Assembly: GCA_902729315.2 (NCBI GenBank)
Contig: LR746277.1
Span: 1,555,001-1,619,000 of the forward strand
Origin: Spirodela intermedia
Lineage: Eukaryota > Streptophyta > Magnoliopsida > Alismatales > Araceae
DNA: 64,000 nucleotides
Reading direction: 5' to 3'
Below, piece after piece: positions 21,294-34,775 of the stretch; position 1 is the stretch's first letter, and every line of letters begins with the position of its first letter. The translations under genes and the position numbers were made by a program. The notes under the pieces are model-generated. The model saw only the letters and a program-made list of their open reading frames with translations. It had not been told where the DNA came from and ran no database searches.

Positions 21294-24200
21294 CTATGCA
21301 ATAATAACTTCATCATTAGGGTTCTTGTCACCAAGCAACATGAGCCCTTCGATATGAATAGGGAAGACGCATCTTTTCCACTGACAACCAGTTGAGATGG
21401 GTTCTGCAGGTGGGACAATCATTAACACGTCGTCTTGACGCTGGAGAGTTCCCAAAACACTTATGATGCCAGCCTCTTTAATAAACCTGTAGCAGGGAGA
21501 CAAGTCAGCAATCTCTGTTGAAGCATAAAATACATATGAATCATAAAAAAGTCGCCTAAACAAGTCTCAAGAACATCAGAGAGACCAGTAGAGAAGATTG
21601 TTATCAAGGAAGGATAAAGTTTACTAAAGATAGAAATTATATTTTGTAATTAGTGTAGCGACTGACAGTAGAACACTTGACATAGTTATCTCCCGGCACA
21701 TATTGTGAGAGACATTATTGTGGACCATTTTAGGCTGGTTACAACACTTGACCCGCGTTCTTTCAACTTCCTCAATTCCTCTAATAAAGCACTCGTAGGC
21801 TCCACAGTCCAGACAGATGTGGACTGGGAAGAAGCTTCAGCCATTTTTCAGTACGTAGAATGAAGTTCAATGCAAGCTTCCAAGTTATGTTTCTAAGGTT
21901 GGGAACCTCGACTGGTTATCAAAACTGCCCTCAGTTACCCATCCTGGAAACAATGTTTAGACTCCCCTCAGCCTACATTAGAGCTTGATGAGACCCCCTA
22001 GATACTTCCTCATTAAAGAAAGTATTCACAGCAATTAAGCTCAGGAAATTCCATCCACAAGAGTAGGGGAAATTGATGAGAAATCTTCAAGGAAATCTAG
22101 GGAAGTCAGAATGGCCGGAAAATCGATGCACTGCGTCAGGGACTAAATGACATTAAATACCAAAAATGTTCCTGATGTGCAGATCTTGATTGAGCCATGA
22201 TGAGCAAACAGACCTGGACCTGCATATCTCAATCACTAAAGAACGAAACTTTTTCTTGTAGCTTGTGGGGTTCATATTTCAACTCCATTGATGACGGAGT
22301 CCAGCCATCAAATTCCACAATGCCTGATTCCAAAGATAGCCCAAGTAACGACTTCTACGCAGCAGAAAGAGGACCCTTTCTCAAACAAACCACCGTCCAG
22401 ATAGGTTCTCTCTGCTCTCACACTCTCCAACTCTCCATTAAACGGATCTCTTTAGTTGATTTATTTGCAGTCGTTCTTCCTTCATGTTAAGTTTTTTCGG
22501 CCCACCTCTTCACTATCTTTCCTGTCTTGCTGAAGGCATCATCATCAAGACATGAAGAACATAGAAGTCTATTCTTTATTAACTCCTTGCCTGCTTACCA
22601 TTTGTGTGGTGCGCATCAGATTAACCACATCAGATAAATTCTCAGTCATCAAATTCTACAATGATACGTTTTCTAGAGATTACCCATCAAAAGATGGGCT
22701 GTTATAGAGTCCTACCTGAAATCATTTAGGTCAAGGCCATTTCATCTTAATTGGGAAAGCAAACAAAGAAAAATGTGCAAATGCTTGCAAGGTATCCTAT
22801 CAACTTCCTGATACATGTAAATATGCTGATAAATGTACAACATGGATACTGGCCAGGATCATATTTTTAAATGTCCAGTAAAAACCCCCAAAATTGTAGC
22901 CATTCGCTCTACCTGGAAATCCAAGAAATTGCACGATTGCATTCAGTCTTCCTCTTCTTTTATGGCCTAATTCGGAAAATGTTGAAGCATAAATACTAGT
23001 CAATATAATCTACCAGTTCCAAACCACGCCCCTTGCAACACGACCATGTTATGTATATAATTCTCTTCGAATATGTAACACCATTCCTACGATGATATGA
23101 TAAAAAGCCAGTATATGATGAATGGATGACAAAGATGGTGATGCAGCATTAGACAGGGACGCTGTAATCTTTGGGATACGGAGTAATTTCCCTTCGAATA
23201 TTTAGCAGCATTCCTACGATGATATGATAAAAGCCAGTATCTGATAAATGGATGTCAAAGATGGTGATACAGCATTAGACAGTATCTCAATGTGGATTAA
23301 TAATAAAAATCTACCAAAGGAAAAGACTAACCACCATCAAGCCTCATCCCTGTAATACAAAAGGAAAAATAGGCAGAGAAAATATAATCGATATTTACTT
23401 TCTGTTTCTTTTTTTCTTATCAGTAACTTACCCTTCTTCAATTCGCATTATCCGGCCATCATAGGAAAGATTATGATCTTCCAGCCAGCTTAAAGCTCCA
23501 GGTGATAGCTCTTTCTCCTCCTCGGTTAGGTCTACCTTAGTTGTAGGCTTTACAAAAGAAATGACTTTTGCACCATATCCAGCTCGGACCAGAGCTCTTG
23601 CACCACCCTGGTTGTCAGATATGTAGAAATCTGCCACAAGCCTCTGACAATCAAGAGAATCAGTCCACAAGGCAAGCATAAGTTTCCCTTTAACATATAA
23701 TTTCAAACTAGATGGAATAAATTTTAAAAACTGTCTAATAGAACAATGGTGAGAAAATAAAATCGAATATAATTCATATGATTGTTTTAAAAAGTTTAGT
23801 ACCTCAGATTTATTACATTGACTAACAAAGTTCTCTGTCTCCCCAGTATAGAAAGGGCAAGATTATATCCTATGTTCAAACCAGTGGTCTCTTTAACATC
23901 ACAAGCCATTATTGTTGTTCTCAAGCATGAAACAGAAACGAATCCGCACCCCACTCCCGGCCTCCTTCGACGTCTACACTCCTGTCATTGTTGAGAAGCT
24001 AACCCCACAGTCGATTTCCTCTTTCTGACCTTCATTCCAATTCCAACATCCATCTCTACTGGCTGCAGGTAGCAACCACAGCATTTATCTGTGAGTCTTC
24101 AATACTGAATGCTTGTGATGTGATCAAAATCAACACTCTTCTCGACCAGCATTGTGAAATGGGTAGACCAGTAAGAATTCACTTTGATGATTTCTGTCTA

Positions 24201-27171
24201 CAAAGATGGTTATCTTTTTGGTCATGATGGAGATGTTACTCCCTATTAGGATTGAGATGGGATAGAATCGGGTGAGGTCTTTGGCGGACATTGTACCTGG
24301 GAGAAATTACTCAGACGTCTCTCAAATTAAGATAATAAATGGGAATAGGAAGGACGCCTTTCAAACATATCTCTACAGTCTGTTAGGAACATCAGTCATT
24401 GCAACCATCCCAGTCATTGTTTGGGCTCAACAAAACCAGTCTCTCCCTTCTCTATTTTCCCTTCTCAAATTGTTTCCATAAAGAAGAACGAAAACGCTTG
24501 TTAGGTAGGTCATTTATTTAACCATTATCGTTCCCAGTCTTACTCTGTCTTCCTTTCAAGGCCAGCCCTAGGCACTGCCTTCAGCTTGTTCTCTTCTAAA
24601 CAGCCCCAAGAAGATGAGGGCGATTATCTCCTTCCTTTTCCCCATAACCTTTATAGTATGAGCTGCACTGGGGCACCCTCCCCTTCCAAGCTGTTTTCTT
24701 TTGTGCTCAAGCTCAGAAGATGAGGGTGGTTATCTCTCTTCAGGCTTCCTGACACCTTAAGTCGAAGCAGAGAAACATGTGAGCCAGGTTCGCTATTTTC
24801 CAACCCCACAGCGACGACCAATTGTAGCCATTGGGGTTGACAGATTACAGAAACATCAATGAAAGACCTAAACCACCGTTTACACTTGAGCGCTAGGTTT
24901 ACCATTCTACAGTGGTTCAGCTGGTCCTGGCTCGGTCAAGCAGAATTTTAATGGCTGTGTCTGCTACATTTCTTAATTTTCTCCTAAAGAGACATGTTCT
25001 TCACGAGTAAGGTATTTTCCAAAGATGAAAAATTTTGGGGCACAGCATTCATAATCCATATTGACATATATGAAAGGTGATCTAAAAGAGTTCTACGATG
25101 TAAATTCTCCTGCAGGTTACAAGTACTTAAATTGGTCTAGGTCTTTTGAGGTGACCAAGGTATTCAGTACACCAAAGCAACAAGGCAAGACAATCTGACA
25201 ATGCAATTTATATATACCTATATTAAAACGAATTTAAACAGTATAATAAATAAACACGGAAAAATATGTGTAAAGCATCGTAAAATCATGCAATTAAATA
25301 TATTTCCTAAATCAGTTGAACTATAAGGATTTTACCGAATAAATAATAAAATTACAAAAGTAATAAGAATATAACATTAAACTTCGATGAAAATATTCAT
25401 AAATAATTCATTTTTGTAATTAATTAATTATATATATATATTAAAAAAATCTTTCACAGAATAGAATGTATTACACCACAAGAATGAGTGACCTAACATT
25501 GCAGGCAGCTAAGCTATCATTTTTCTGTTTGTTCGCCTAATGTTTGAGAATGGAGCCATCAGAGTGGATCATGCTCTTCATCGCAGGCAGCTAAGCGAAG
25601 AAATCATTGCAATCAGCAGTGTAGACGCCCCTATTCTAATCACAGGGTTTAGGTTGTCCCATAAGTCACGGTCATGAGGCTGACAGACAAATATGGATTC
25701 AGAAAGGCACCCCAGTATGAAAGGCATCAAAGAATTTTGCCATGCAAGATGAGCATGTGGGCTGAAGTAATGTTTTAAGTGATTCCTTATCTCTTCTGTT
25801 TGTAAACGCATATAACCCTTATAGAAATGGTGCTCCAAGGCATCTTTCTGAGAAAATAAGAGGAAATTTTAGATACAAGAGGGGAGGGGAAAAAAGAGCT
25901 TCAGGTGCTTCTAATCGTAAGCTTCTTAAGATCAAGAGAAATAAATATAATTATAATTTTCCTGAAGGAGCTAAGTAGTATCTTACCTCTGCGTGCCGTA
26001 GTCCCCAAGTTAAGCGCTTATGATGAGGATTAGCAGGCTTTCCCCTCCATCCTCTGTATTCATGAAGTTCAGTATGCACATATACGCACCTAGAGACCCC
26101 TTGGTAGGATGTCTCGAGGGGGATACTGCCGCAAGTGACAACCTGCATCAAAGGATCCACCCACCATTTACAGAAATGAAAAAAAAAAAGAAAAAAAAAA
26201 AGAAAGGGCTGGTGAGATATCTTCCCTCCTTTCTAATAGTGGTAGATAAGTATTGTTGGTGCGATATCTTCCCTCCTCGAGCATGTTCTCTACTTATGGG
26301 TTCATTTTTCTACGGTTAATTTTTTCTTCTTATTTTATTTTGAACTGTGTTGACTTAAATTCTCTGCCCTTGAATCGTGTGAAGAAGTAGAAGAAGCCAA
26401 AGGTAGTCAAATTTTGACCATTCAAAAGCCTGGTATCCACGAGTTGGTAGAGAATAGAGAGGAAGAAGATCGAGATCATCTCACCCCAGTAACCTTGACA
26501 AATTCGCCAGCTTTGGCATGGTGGAGATTGGTGTCCGGAAATCCCCTCAGGTAGGCCTCCAAATCCAGCTTCCGGCGTGTTGACTTCCACAAGGTCAGCA
26601 ACCCGACGGGCACCAGCAGCGCCCCCACCGCCGCAAGAATCACCACGCTCTTCACCGCCACCAGCACGAACACCCCCATCGCCATCCCCATGGAGAACAC
26701 CACCGCGCACCCCCACATCGCCACCTTGGAGATCCTGAAGCCGTACCAGTCCTCCCTCCCCAGTACAGTCACCGCCGGCCCATACCCGCCGGATTTCTTC
26801 TTGGGCCTCGGCGTCAGGTCCCCCTCCGACTGGGCGCCCTGCCCGCCGGACCGCCGCCCGGAGGCCCCGCCGGTGATGAGGCCGGTGGCCGCGAGGTTCA
26901 CCGCCAGGGGGCCGGAAGAGGTCCTCCTGGGGGCCTGCGGGCCGGAGGACTGGCCGGAGTGCGGCGATGAGGATCGCCCGGAGGCCCCCTTGGCGCCGGC
27001 GACGGGGATGTCGAACATCTTGCCGAGCTCGCCGGACTTCTTGATGTCGCCGCCGGTGTACGGCACGGCACGGGAACCCACCGGAGAAGCCTTGTCCTTG
27101 GGCTGCTCCGGCTGCCCCGACACCACCATCCCGCTACTGAGCTGGTGGTGGCTCCGACTGGGGCCTCTCAT
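21294..27171 (-). CDS. At1g16860-like two-pass membrane protein
   Basis: Four exons on the minus strand: 27171-26485, 26142-25987, 23643-23432 and 21486-21294. They join in phase to a 415-residue protein. The start chosen gives MRGPSRSHHQLSSG, matching the conserved N-terminus (xxSHQLSNGLxVSGRPEQ) of the plant family typified by Arabidopsis At1g16860; an upstream in-frame ATG at 27258 is less likely. Residues 1-140 are low-complexity and Ser/Gly/Pro-rich with PYTGGDIKKSGELGKMFDIP. Two hydrophobic segments lie at about 150-173 and 175-195. The C-terminal half carries family blocks GEFVKVTG, RCVYVHTELHEYRGW, WGLRHAE, ADFYISD and DDVLMIVPP. The biochemical function of this family is unknown to me. 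The 2.3-kb intron 2 and 1.9-kb intron 3 are unremarkable except for a 127-bp tandem duplication near 23.1 kb, in intron 3. Confidence 0.9.
23062..23283. repeat. 127-bp tandem duplication in intron 3 of the At1g16860-like gene
   Basis: CATTCCTACGATGATATGAT occurs at 23082 and again at 23209. The surrounding roughly 95 bases (TTCGAATAT... to GCATTAGACAG) are repeated with few changes, giving a period of 127 bp. Confidence 0.85.
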
Positions 27172-28560
27172 TCTCCCAATCCAACTCGGCACTCCAAAAA
27201 AATCCTGCCGGAGAAGAAGAAGAACGAGAGCGACAATCGGGTAGAAGGGCTCCTCCAATTCCTCGCAGCGAAGCTCAAATCTTCAAATGCATTTCCGCAG
27301 GTAAACGGAGAATTTCTCCCCAGCAAACGGAGGGAGAGCTGCAGAGGAAGGCGAAGAGGAACCCAGAGATCTTCGCGCGGAGGGGGGCGATGAGATTCTC
27401 TGACGATAATTATGATCCAAACTATTTTATCACAGAGAGGAGTGTCGGCGAGACTGTTCAAGGGGTTGAAGTGACGTGAGAAGAAGCCACTGGCAGGGAA
27501 GGGAAGGCGGACCCACCTGGTTTGGGGGTTGCAGCTGGATGACGAGGGGACTACTGAGCGGGACCGCCCACCCGTTTTAAAGGATCCCCCTGACCAACCT
27601 CACCCTCCTCACCGCCAGCCTGCCACCGGCCCCCAGCTCTGTCCTTCCCCTCCCATCTGATTCTTGCACCCACATAACGACTTCCCAATTCTCTCCACCC
27701 ATACTTTGACCACCACAGTTCAAAGTTTCTCTGTTAAATTAGATGTTTGAGAGAGTAATATGGCCGTCAAAAAAATGAATTGTGGGTAGTAAAATGATGC
27801 TTTTCCTATACACCATTTTTCTCAGATTTTGTTTGAGACACCAATGTCTGAAATATTAACTCAAATAGTTGAGGAAGAGATGAGGAAGAAGTCCAAGGCC
27901 TTTTGACTTTGAACACATTAATTTTCGGATGACGACGGTGAGGGCTCTCGAGTTCTATTATTCTAAAACACTATTTTCAGGTGAAATATTCTTCTCAAGA
28001 TCTAAGAAATTATAACTATTTCTTTTAGGAAGTGCTTGCGCTTGAATTATAATTAAAAATAATCGAGTAAGGAGAAATAAGAAACCATAGCCCAGCTCTT
28101 GTTCATCGAATGGCGATTCAGGTGCTTTGGTGAGATGTTCTTCGTTTTTAAAATAAAACAGCGGATTTCTTCAAAGACTTGGATAAAAATCTAAGTTTTA
28201 ACGCTAAGGAAATGATTTTCTACCTCCTCTCCGTTTCTCTCAATATATCGAAGAAGGCCATAATCTCTCATGCTAAATGTCAACGTCTGCATGTTCTAAA
28301 TCTGGTTTTGAATACTTGTAATTTTGCAAGGACAAGATTTCGACTTTTGACCCATATTTACGGTGAAATTCGAGCATTTGTCACTATGCATTCATCTCTA
28401 AATATGAGAAGGTTGCGCGCTTCTCCCATTTACCACAGTCTAAGCTGTCTGCTACTGTGGAGATCCGAGTCTAAGAGTTCCGGGTGGGGGAAAGGTTGCT
28501 TGCCTCTCTCGCGCGCTCTTTTGGGAGTTGTGAGGGAAAGAAGGCTCCGCAGAGGCAACT
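27172..28560. promoter_or_regulatory. Divergent intergenic region between the At1g16860-like and SWIB genes
   Basis: The two start codons face away from each other and are about 1.39 kb apart. The left 450 bp are GC-rich and likely include the 5' UTR of the minus-strand gene. The right part is AT-rich until about 28.4 kb. I recognise no individual element. Confidence 0.45.
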
Positions 28561-30060
28561 ATGGTTGTTAGGGCGGCGAAGGTGATCGTTAACAACCCGA
28601 AGAAGGTGGCGGACCTCGTTGACCTGGCCAACCTCTCGGGGCCCCTCCGGGAGTTCATGGGCCAGTCACAGATCTCCCGCCTGGGATGCTTCGTCCGGAT
28701 CTGGTCGTATATCAAGGAAAAAGGTCTCCAGGTATGTGGGATTCGTCGCGAATTCTCTGTGCTCGATTGGTGAAGAGGGAACTGGAACGGGGGGAGAATC
28801 AAAGATGTCTCTGGTGGGGGCATGGTTCGGGCTAGGGTTAATCATAGGAAAACAAGTATTTGAGAATAATACCGAATTATAGGGTTCGGATATTCCCTAA
28901 TTAGCAATATCTCTGGTGTTTCATCCTTTTTTCAGGCGATCTATCGTAGTTGACTTGCCCATTGATTGTAGGCAATGCTGAAATTGATCGAAGTGGGTCT
29001 GATTGTGTGGCACTATTTTCTCCGATGGGTTTCCCTTGATGACTGCTATTCGACTGTGAGGAATGCTATATTTCTGCTTTCAGTTGACTCCAAAACGCCC
29101 ATCATATTCTTCATTCCTCGATTTTTTTTACTCAAAACAGAAAGCAGTGCGGCAAGAAGCCATGCTAGGCTACCGTAATGATCCAGGACGCTGGCTGAGA
29201 CCTCCAAATCTCCGCCACCTCTTGTTTAATAACTTGGAAAAACTTCTCATCGTCCTGCCTCTCATCGTTTCCACAACCTCTCATATGAGTACTCCCTTCT
29301 TGATGAAAGCCCTCCTCCCATCTTCCCAAGCCTTGATTGTCTGCCTCATTTGATTTTCTTCCTCACACTATATCTTCTGTCATTCCTTTTTAACTTTCAA
29401 CTTTCTCCCTGTCTATATACCACAGTTAGTCGGATTAAGTGAGTGGGATAAGACAAGTAGCGAAGATCTGCTGGGTATCTTCTTCCATCTAGTTTCCCTT
29501 CTCATTCGTCATACTGTGTATCCAGCAGCACGTGTGAGGGAGCACCTTCACCTGTTAGTTCAGTCATCTTTGTGCTACTTGAAATGTGACAGATCCCATT
29601 TGTCGTCATTAGGACTTTTGTATTGATGGGTTAACACTGCCTTGTCCACTTCATTTTTTAAAAAAGAATAATGGTGAATCGGGTGGCACGGTTTTAAGTT
29701 GGATGTAAGTTGATCGTGCCAAACCTTTTAAATACTTTCAGCTCCTAATTTTGCATTCAATATTTATCTTATTATCTGCATTAAGTGAGCCTGCGAATGA
29801 ATCAGCTGGCTGTTATTGGAGATGCTAATTCTAGAAAGTCTTGGATTATTGCTTCTTTCTCTAGAATATTTGATTTTTAGTGATATGACTCCTAACACTG
29901 TGGAATTTAATGCTTTTTGCAGGATCCGAGCAACAAAAATATTGTAAATTGTGATGATAAGTTGAAGGGAATGTTGTTGGGTAAGCCCCAACTTGAGCTT
30001 GCTGAGCTTCCAATGCTTATAAAGATGCATTTTCCGAAGACCCCAAACAGGTGTTTGTAA
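28561..30060 (+). CDS. Small SWIB/MDM2-domain protein
   Basis: Exon 1 is 28561-28731 and exon 2 is 29923-30060; together they encode 102 residues. The protein is almost entirely one SWIB (BAF60b/MDM2) fold: LREFMGQSQISRLGCFVRIW, then YIKEKGLQDPSNKNIVNCDD, then KLKGMLLGKPQLELAELPML and a final HFPK. Plants have many single-SWIB proteins of about 100-140 residues; some are nuclear chromatin-associated, others go to plastids or mitochondria. The N-terminus VVRAAKVIVNNPKKVADLVD could be basic targeting sequence, but I cannot decide the compartment. The intron falls exactly after GLQ, the usual place in this family by my recollection. The 1.2-kb intron contains short frames that are not supported as genes. 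Confidence 0.88.
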
Positions 30061-31680
30061 AAACTTGTCTAGGATCTAGTGTTTCCATGGGAAGCGATTT
30101 GGATTGATTTTCCGAGTATTCATTTTTGAGAATGCTCATGTGAGTTTATAATAAAGAAACTTTCTTGATGTAGTTTTCTTTTTTGCTCAGCAAATTGCAT
30201 TGCTGGCTGGAGTGTACAGAGCTGCTTAACCCAATTAGGATAGTTTTTACCAATTTAATGCCTCGATTGAGTTTTTCCTCAATATCCAGGCGACTTGTAT
30301 GGAAAACCAGACCTGTTCAGGAAATGTTCTCAAGTTTGAGATGCAACATCACTACTGGCTGTTTTAGAACATCAAATGATACGCTGACAACAGATTGGGA
30401 TATACCCCAGAAGGGCCCTGGAACCCAGAGTAAAAATATGAACCGGCTTGGTTTACAGGCGGGGTGAATGTTGGATTTGCTGCTGGGTCACAGGGGCTCA
30501 CCCCTTCACTCCATCACCCGCCCATCATATAAGGTGTAATCATTTTTTTAATTTTGACTTGAAAACGAGGTAGAAAAATGAATTTTCTGATTTGAGAATC
30601 CACATCAGATATCAATTCCTTTGCAAAGTGGTGGATATTATTCTGTGAGTTCAATGCATTCAAATCAAGCTTGTGTCCCCTGTGTAAACTTGCAAATAAA
30701 AAAGTAACTTGCAGGGTGGGGGTCATCATCATCTTAATATTTTATGATCGGGAGCATTCAGTTTTTTAAATTGTTCTAAAATTTCACATTGATTTCAATT
30801 TCGCATCCATCTCTCACATTTCTTTGTAGACAGTAAACACTCAGTGATCACAGACGATTTTGATGAGTAGTTATTGGGGGACACCCGCTGGCACAAATCA
30901 AGCTCTCAATGTACCATCAGCACACCTATTAGAATATCAAAACAGCTCATCCGGTGATGTGGTCATCCATTCAGCCTCTTTCAACGGCTTGATTTGGCAG
31001 CTGGCCTCTTCTTTTGCAGTCAAGGTCGGAGGCCAAAATGGAAGGAACTCCACCAAACAGCTAGTCCTTTGAAGGAAGAAATCCAAGAAAATGCCCCAAA
31101 GAAGGTGAGGGATATCAACAGCCATTATCCCCAAGGAGGAGGGAGGCCACATAGATTTCAGCAGGCTGGAAGGATGTGTAAACTACTGTTTGATGGATGC
31201 CACGCAAGCAAAGTAGATAGCCCATACTCTCCTATTAGCCAGCATTGGCAGCAAGGAAGGAGTTTGGAAAGAAGTACAGTTTTGCTATTGTGAACCTGGG
31301 AATTTAGAGCAGTCCTTGTGGTGGGTTAGAATAGAAGGCTTTTGGGTGCGCTCTCTGTCATCTTCCATCAATCCAGCTTAGGCCACCATTGTCAGGTTAT
31401 TCATAAAATATCAGAAACTAAATCAGTTTATATTCATAGACTGCCTTGAACCCTTAGTGGACAACATGCTCCTGAAAGCTCTTGGCACATTGATAGTTGG
31501 GTCTTTGTGTTGTGAAATGTGCTTGTGAAACCCACAAGTTCATGCATCTCTAGAATCAAGATGAGCACCAATCAAATGATGTTGGATGTATAATCAGCTC
31601 CGTAAAAAGTTTATTCTGTTATCATTTCGGAATATTTTTTATGTCCACTTAAGAGCATGTCAGGTTTTAAATCGTCAGTC

Positions 31681-31737
<57 letters not shown>

Positions 31738-33670
31738 ACTCACTCACTCACTCACTGTTGTGACATCACATAATTTCCTCTCTGTTATCTCCTATACCAT
31801 TTAGTGAGAGGCATTTTTCCTACGTGTTTATCTCATTGTTGTCTTTGGTTACAACATCTCACGTCCTGAATGGTGGATGCTCGTCAACATGGAGTATGGG
31901 TTGGTAGCCTCGTTAAAGATTGGATTAACTCTTGGCCAATTTTTGGAAAGAATCTTTGAGCCCCACTTTCTCTTGAACGACCACAATTCTATCCCCCACT
32001 TTCTTTTGTTCCTTTCCCTAGTTTATGTGACCATTATCTTATGGTGATGTTATCAAACCTCACATACTTCATTGTTCGATGCCTATGGGCTGACTTTCTC
32101 CCTAATCTTATTTTGGTCGATGCTAATTCCAAAACTTTTTCTTAAAAATAATATCTTTATTAATCTTCAAAGGACCTTGCAATATTGAATTACTTTCACA
32201 TATTAAGAGAGAGAAAGGGAGAGAGAGAGGGGGGTGGAGGGAGGTGTTGATCCTTAGAAAATTAGTAGGATGGATAAGAGGACATCAATTGATTACTATT
32301 TTCTTTAATAAATTATTATATTTTTATTTTAATTAGTTACATTTGCTAGCACACCACAAGCGCCCCAATAATTCTACTTAGCATAAATAACAACAAGCAC
32401 AATAGATCAACTTCAACAAGATTATTGTCACTTTCAATTGACGATAATGCTGTTGTACACTATTGAAGTTTGGACGATGAAAAGGGTACTCAGATTTCTC
32501 TTCATATAAATAACATCATTGATTCATTCTTAACTTTTCCCATGAGCGAGTCTTTGATATATTAGGTGGTAGAGAAGATAGAGGCCTTGAAGCAGCTGAT
32601 TACATCTGAAATCTTAACTAGAATCTAGATGTAGGTGAATCCTTCTTCTTAACTTTGCCTTTGATCAATCCAAATGTTGATTTGATGAGATAAAGAGAAG
32701 AAGGGATCATAATTAAGGTATAACTGCTTTGAAAAATCTTGTTTGAGTTTAATGTACCTTAATTTGGGTGTGTTGGGCCAAAACAAACAGCTAATGAACT
32801 TCTTATTTGTTTTATAGTCAGATAGTTTAATTTTTCTACCCTTGACTCAAATTAAATGATAAGTGAGATGACTTCCTATGCAACAATCAAGATCATCAGT
32901 TAAATTATTTAATAACATGTGAGGTTACTTAAATACCCTTACATACATATATAGTAATCATTGAAACTCTTTATACGTACTAATTCCTTCAATGTTATTT
33001 AATCAAATTTGGACAAGATAATTTATGCCATTAATTTTATGATTTTGGATTGGAATGATTTTACCTAAATTTCTCTATAAATCCGCACAATATTATTGAG
33101 TTAATTGATAATTCAACAGGAGGGAGGCTTTAAATCCGCACAATCTAATCTTGATGAGCTAATGAACGAAAAAATATTTTATTACTTCGCCCAACCAGAT
33201 TCTTAAAATGCTGGTATAGTTCCACTGGCCTTCTCATTGTGCTTTCCTACAATAGTAATGACTTAAAATTTCCTCCAATTCCTCATGAAGATGCCTTATA
33301 AGTATTAACAATGAATGAAATAATACGTCATAAATAAAAAATAATTCTCATATACGGGAAGCTTTTAATTTGATGATATTTTTTTTGCCAAGGTCAACGA
33401 GATGTGTCTGGGCCTGGTTAGTACGAAACGTGGCCCTAATGCATCGTTTGCATACGAACTAAAGTGGTGGTCCAAAACAGCATACAACGAGACTTAATTT
33501 TATTTTCTAGGGAAGATTCTTCGACACAAAAAGACGAGCGGATTTAAAGCCGTGGTCTTGGTCGGGGATGGACGTGGGTGTCTATCTGTCGAGCGAGAGT
33601 GAGAGAGGCAGGGACGGAGGGAGAGAGAGCGAGAGAGAGCAAGCGAGATCGAGCGAGAGAGAGAACTAGT
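30061..33670. other. Intergenic stretch with microsatellites
   Basis: About 3.6 kb with no supported gene. Positions 30061-30500 are probably the SWIB 3' UTR. A (CT)n tract at 31685-31732 runs directly into (CACT)n at 31733-31756. The 31.8-33.4 kb part is AT-rich. Confidence 0.45.
31685..31756 (+). repeat. Compound (CT)n-(CACT)n microsatellite
   Basis: About 24 CT dinucleotides followed by six CACT tetranucleotides. Confidence 0.97.
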
Positions 33671-33671
<1 letters not shown>

Positions 33672-33729
<58 letters not shown>

Positions 33730-34036
33730 CGAGAGAAAGCAAGAGAAAGAGAGAGAACGAGAGAACGCGAGAGGGAACGGAACAGCGAGAGAGAGAGAGA
33801 GAGGGCGAGAGGGAGAGAGAGAGAGAGAGCGAGAGAGACAGACAGAGACAGACAGGAGAGAGGGAGGGAAGGAGAGAGAGCGAGAGAGAGAGCCAGGGAG
33901 AGAACGAGAGAGAGACACACACGCACAGAGAGCGAGAGAGAGAGACAGCGAGAGAGAGAGCGAGAGAGAGACACACACGCACAGAGAGCGAGAGAGAGAG
34001 ACAGCGAGAGAGAGAGCGAGAGAGAGAGGGAGAGGA

Positions 34037-34071
<35 letters not shown>

Positions 34072-34188
34072 GAGCGGGAGGGAGAGAGATAGCAAGAGAG
34101 CGGGGAGCGAGAAAGAGCGCAAGAGAGAGCGAGAGAGCGAGAAAGAGCGCAAGAGAGAGCGAGAGAGAGGGGAAGGAGAGATAACGCG

Positions 34189-34247
<59 letters not shown>

Positions 34248-34394
34248 GGAGGGAGGGAGGGAGGGAGGGAGGGAGAGAGAGAGAGAGACAGCGAGAGAGA
34301 GCGAGCGAGAGAGAGAGAGAGAGAGCGAGAGAGGGGGGGGAGAGTGAGAGAGCGCGGGAGCGAGAAACAGCGCAAGAGAGAGCGAGAGAGAGAT
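33672..34394. repeat. (GT)12 then about 700 bp of impure (GA)n
   Basis: A GT run at 33672-33695 passes into an almost pure purine tract that continues to 34394. It is interrupted by GC, AAC and ACACACACGCAC units; the last recurs at 33915 and 33971, a 56-bp period. The tract abuts the Copia insertion, whose target site GAGAT lies at its edge. Very long Ser/Leu/Arg and Arg/Glu frames on both strands are artefacts of the repeat. Confidence 0.95.
34390..34394. repeat. Target site duplication, left
   Basis: GAGAT, identical to 39199-39203 at the other end of the Copia element. Confidence 0.9.
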
Positions 34395-34759
34395 TGAAGA
34401 ATCTGGGTTACGATTCTTCCAGAAACACTCAAGAAAACCTCAACTAGAGTGTAGAAAATTGCACAGAATTTGATTCAAGAAAAGAAGGAAAACCAAAAAG
34501 CGACGATTGTGTTCTCCGCAGGTCCTTACAAAGGACCAGGTCGAAACACCATGCCAGAGATGCCGTTTACGCAGTTACTCGCTTGACAACTGCCACCGTG
34601 ACGGCATCTCGACCATTATAATCACATATAAATGATCGAGATTAAAAGACAAAGGAGGAGAGAGAAAACAACAGATAAGAAACCACCGTGCTTCAGTTCT
34701 TTGCGACGTTTCAAGAAACGCTCCATTCAAAGGCTGATTCCGCATGCTTAACTCCAACA
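34395..34759 (-). repeat. Copia 3' LTR
   Basis: 365 bp. On the minus strand it starts TGTTGGAGTTAAGC and ends CAGATTCTTCA (TG...CA). It is next to the polypurine tract on its right. It differs from the other LTR at the terminal base (TG versus TA on the plus strand) and at one internal base near 34404 (CTGGG versus CTGCG). Confidence 0.95.
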
Positions 34760-34775
34760 AACTCCTCCTTAAGCC
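34760..34775 (-). other. Polypurine tract of the Copia element
   Basis: On the minus strand AAGGAGGAGTT directly precedes the 3' LTR start TGTTGGAG. Confidence 0.8.

Noticed and set aside
25578-25838. 86-codon minus-strand frame between exons 2 and 3 of the At1g16860-like gene
   Set aside because: The family sequence runs directly from WGLRHAE to ADFYISD, so this lies in an intron.
28561-30060. First impression of a PEX11-type peroxisomal gene
   Set aside because: The joined two-exon protein has the SWIB fold pattern (LREFMG, IWSYIKE, CDDKLK, HFPK) and no PEX11 membrane segments.
33500-34447. Open frames of up to 310 codons on both strands, rich in Ser/Leu/Arg or Arg/Glu
   Set aside because: They are translations of the GA/CT repeat, overlap in several frames and have no non-repetitive domain.
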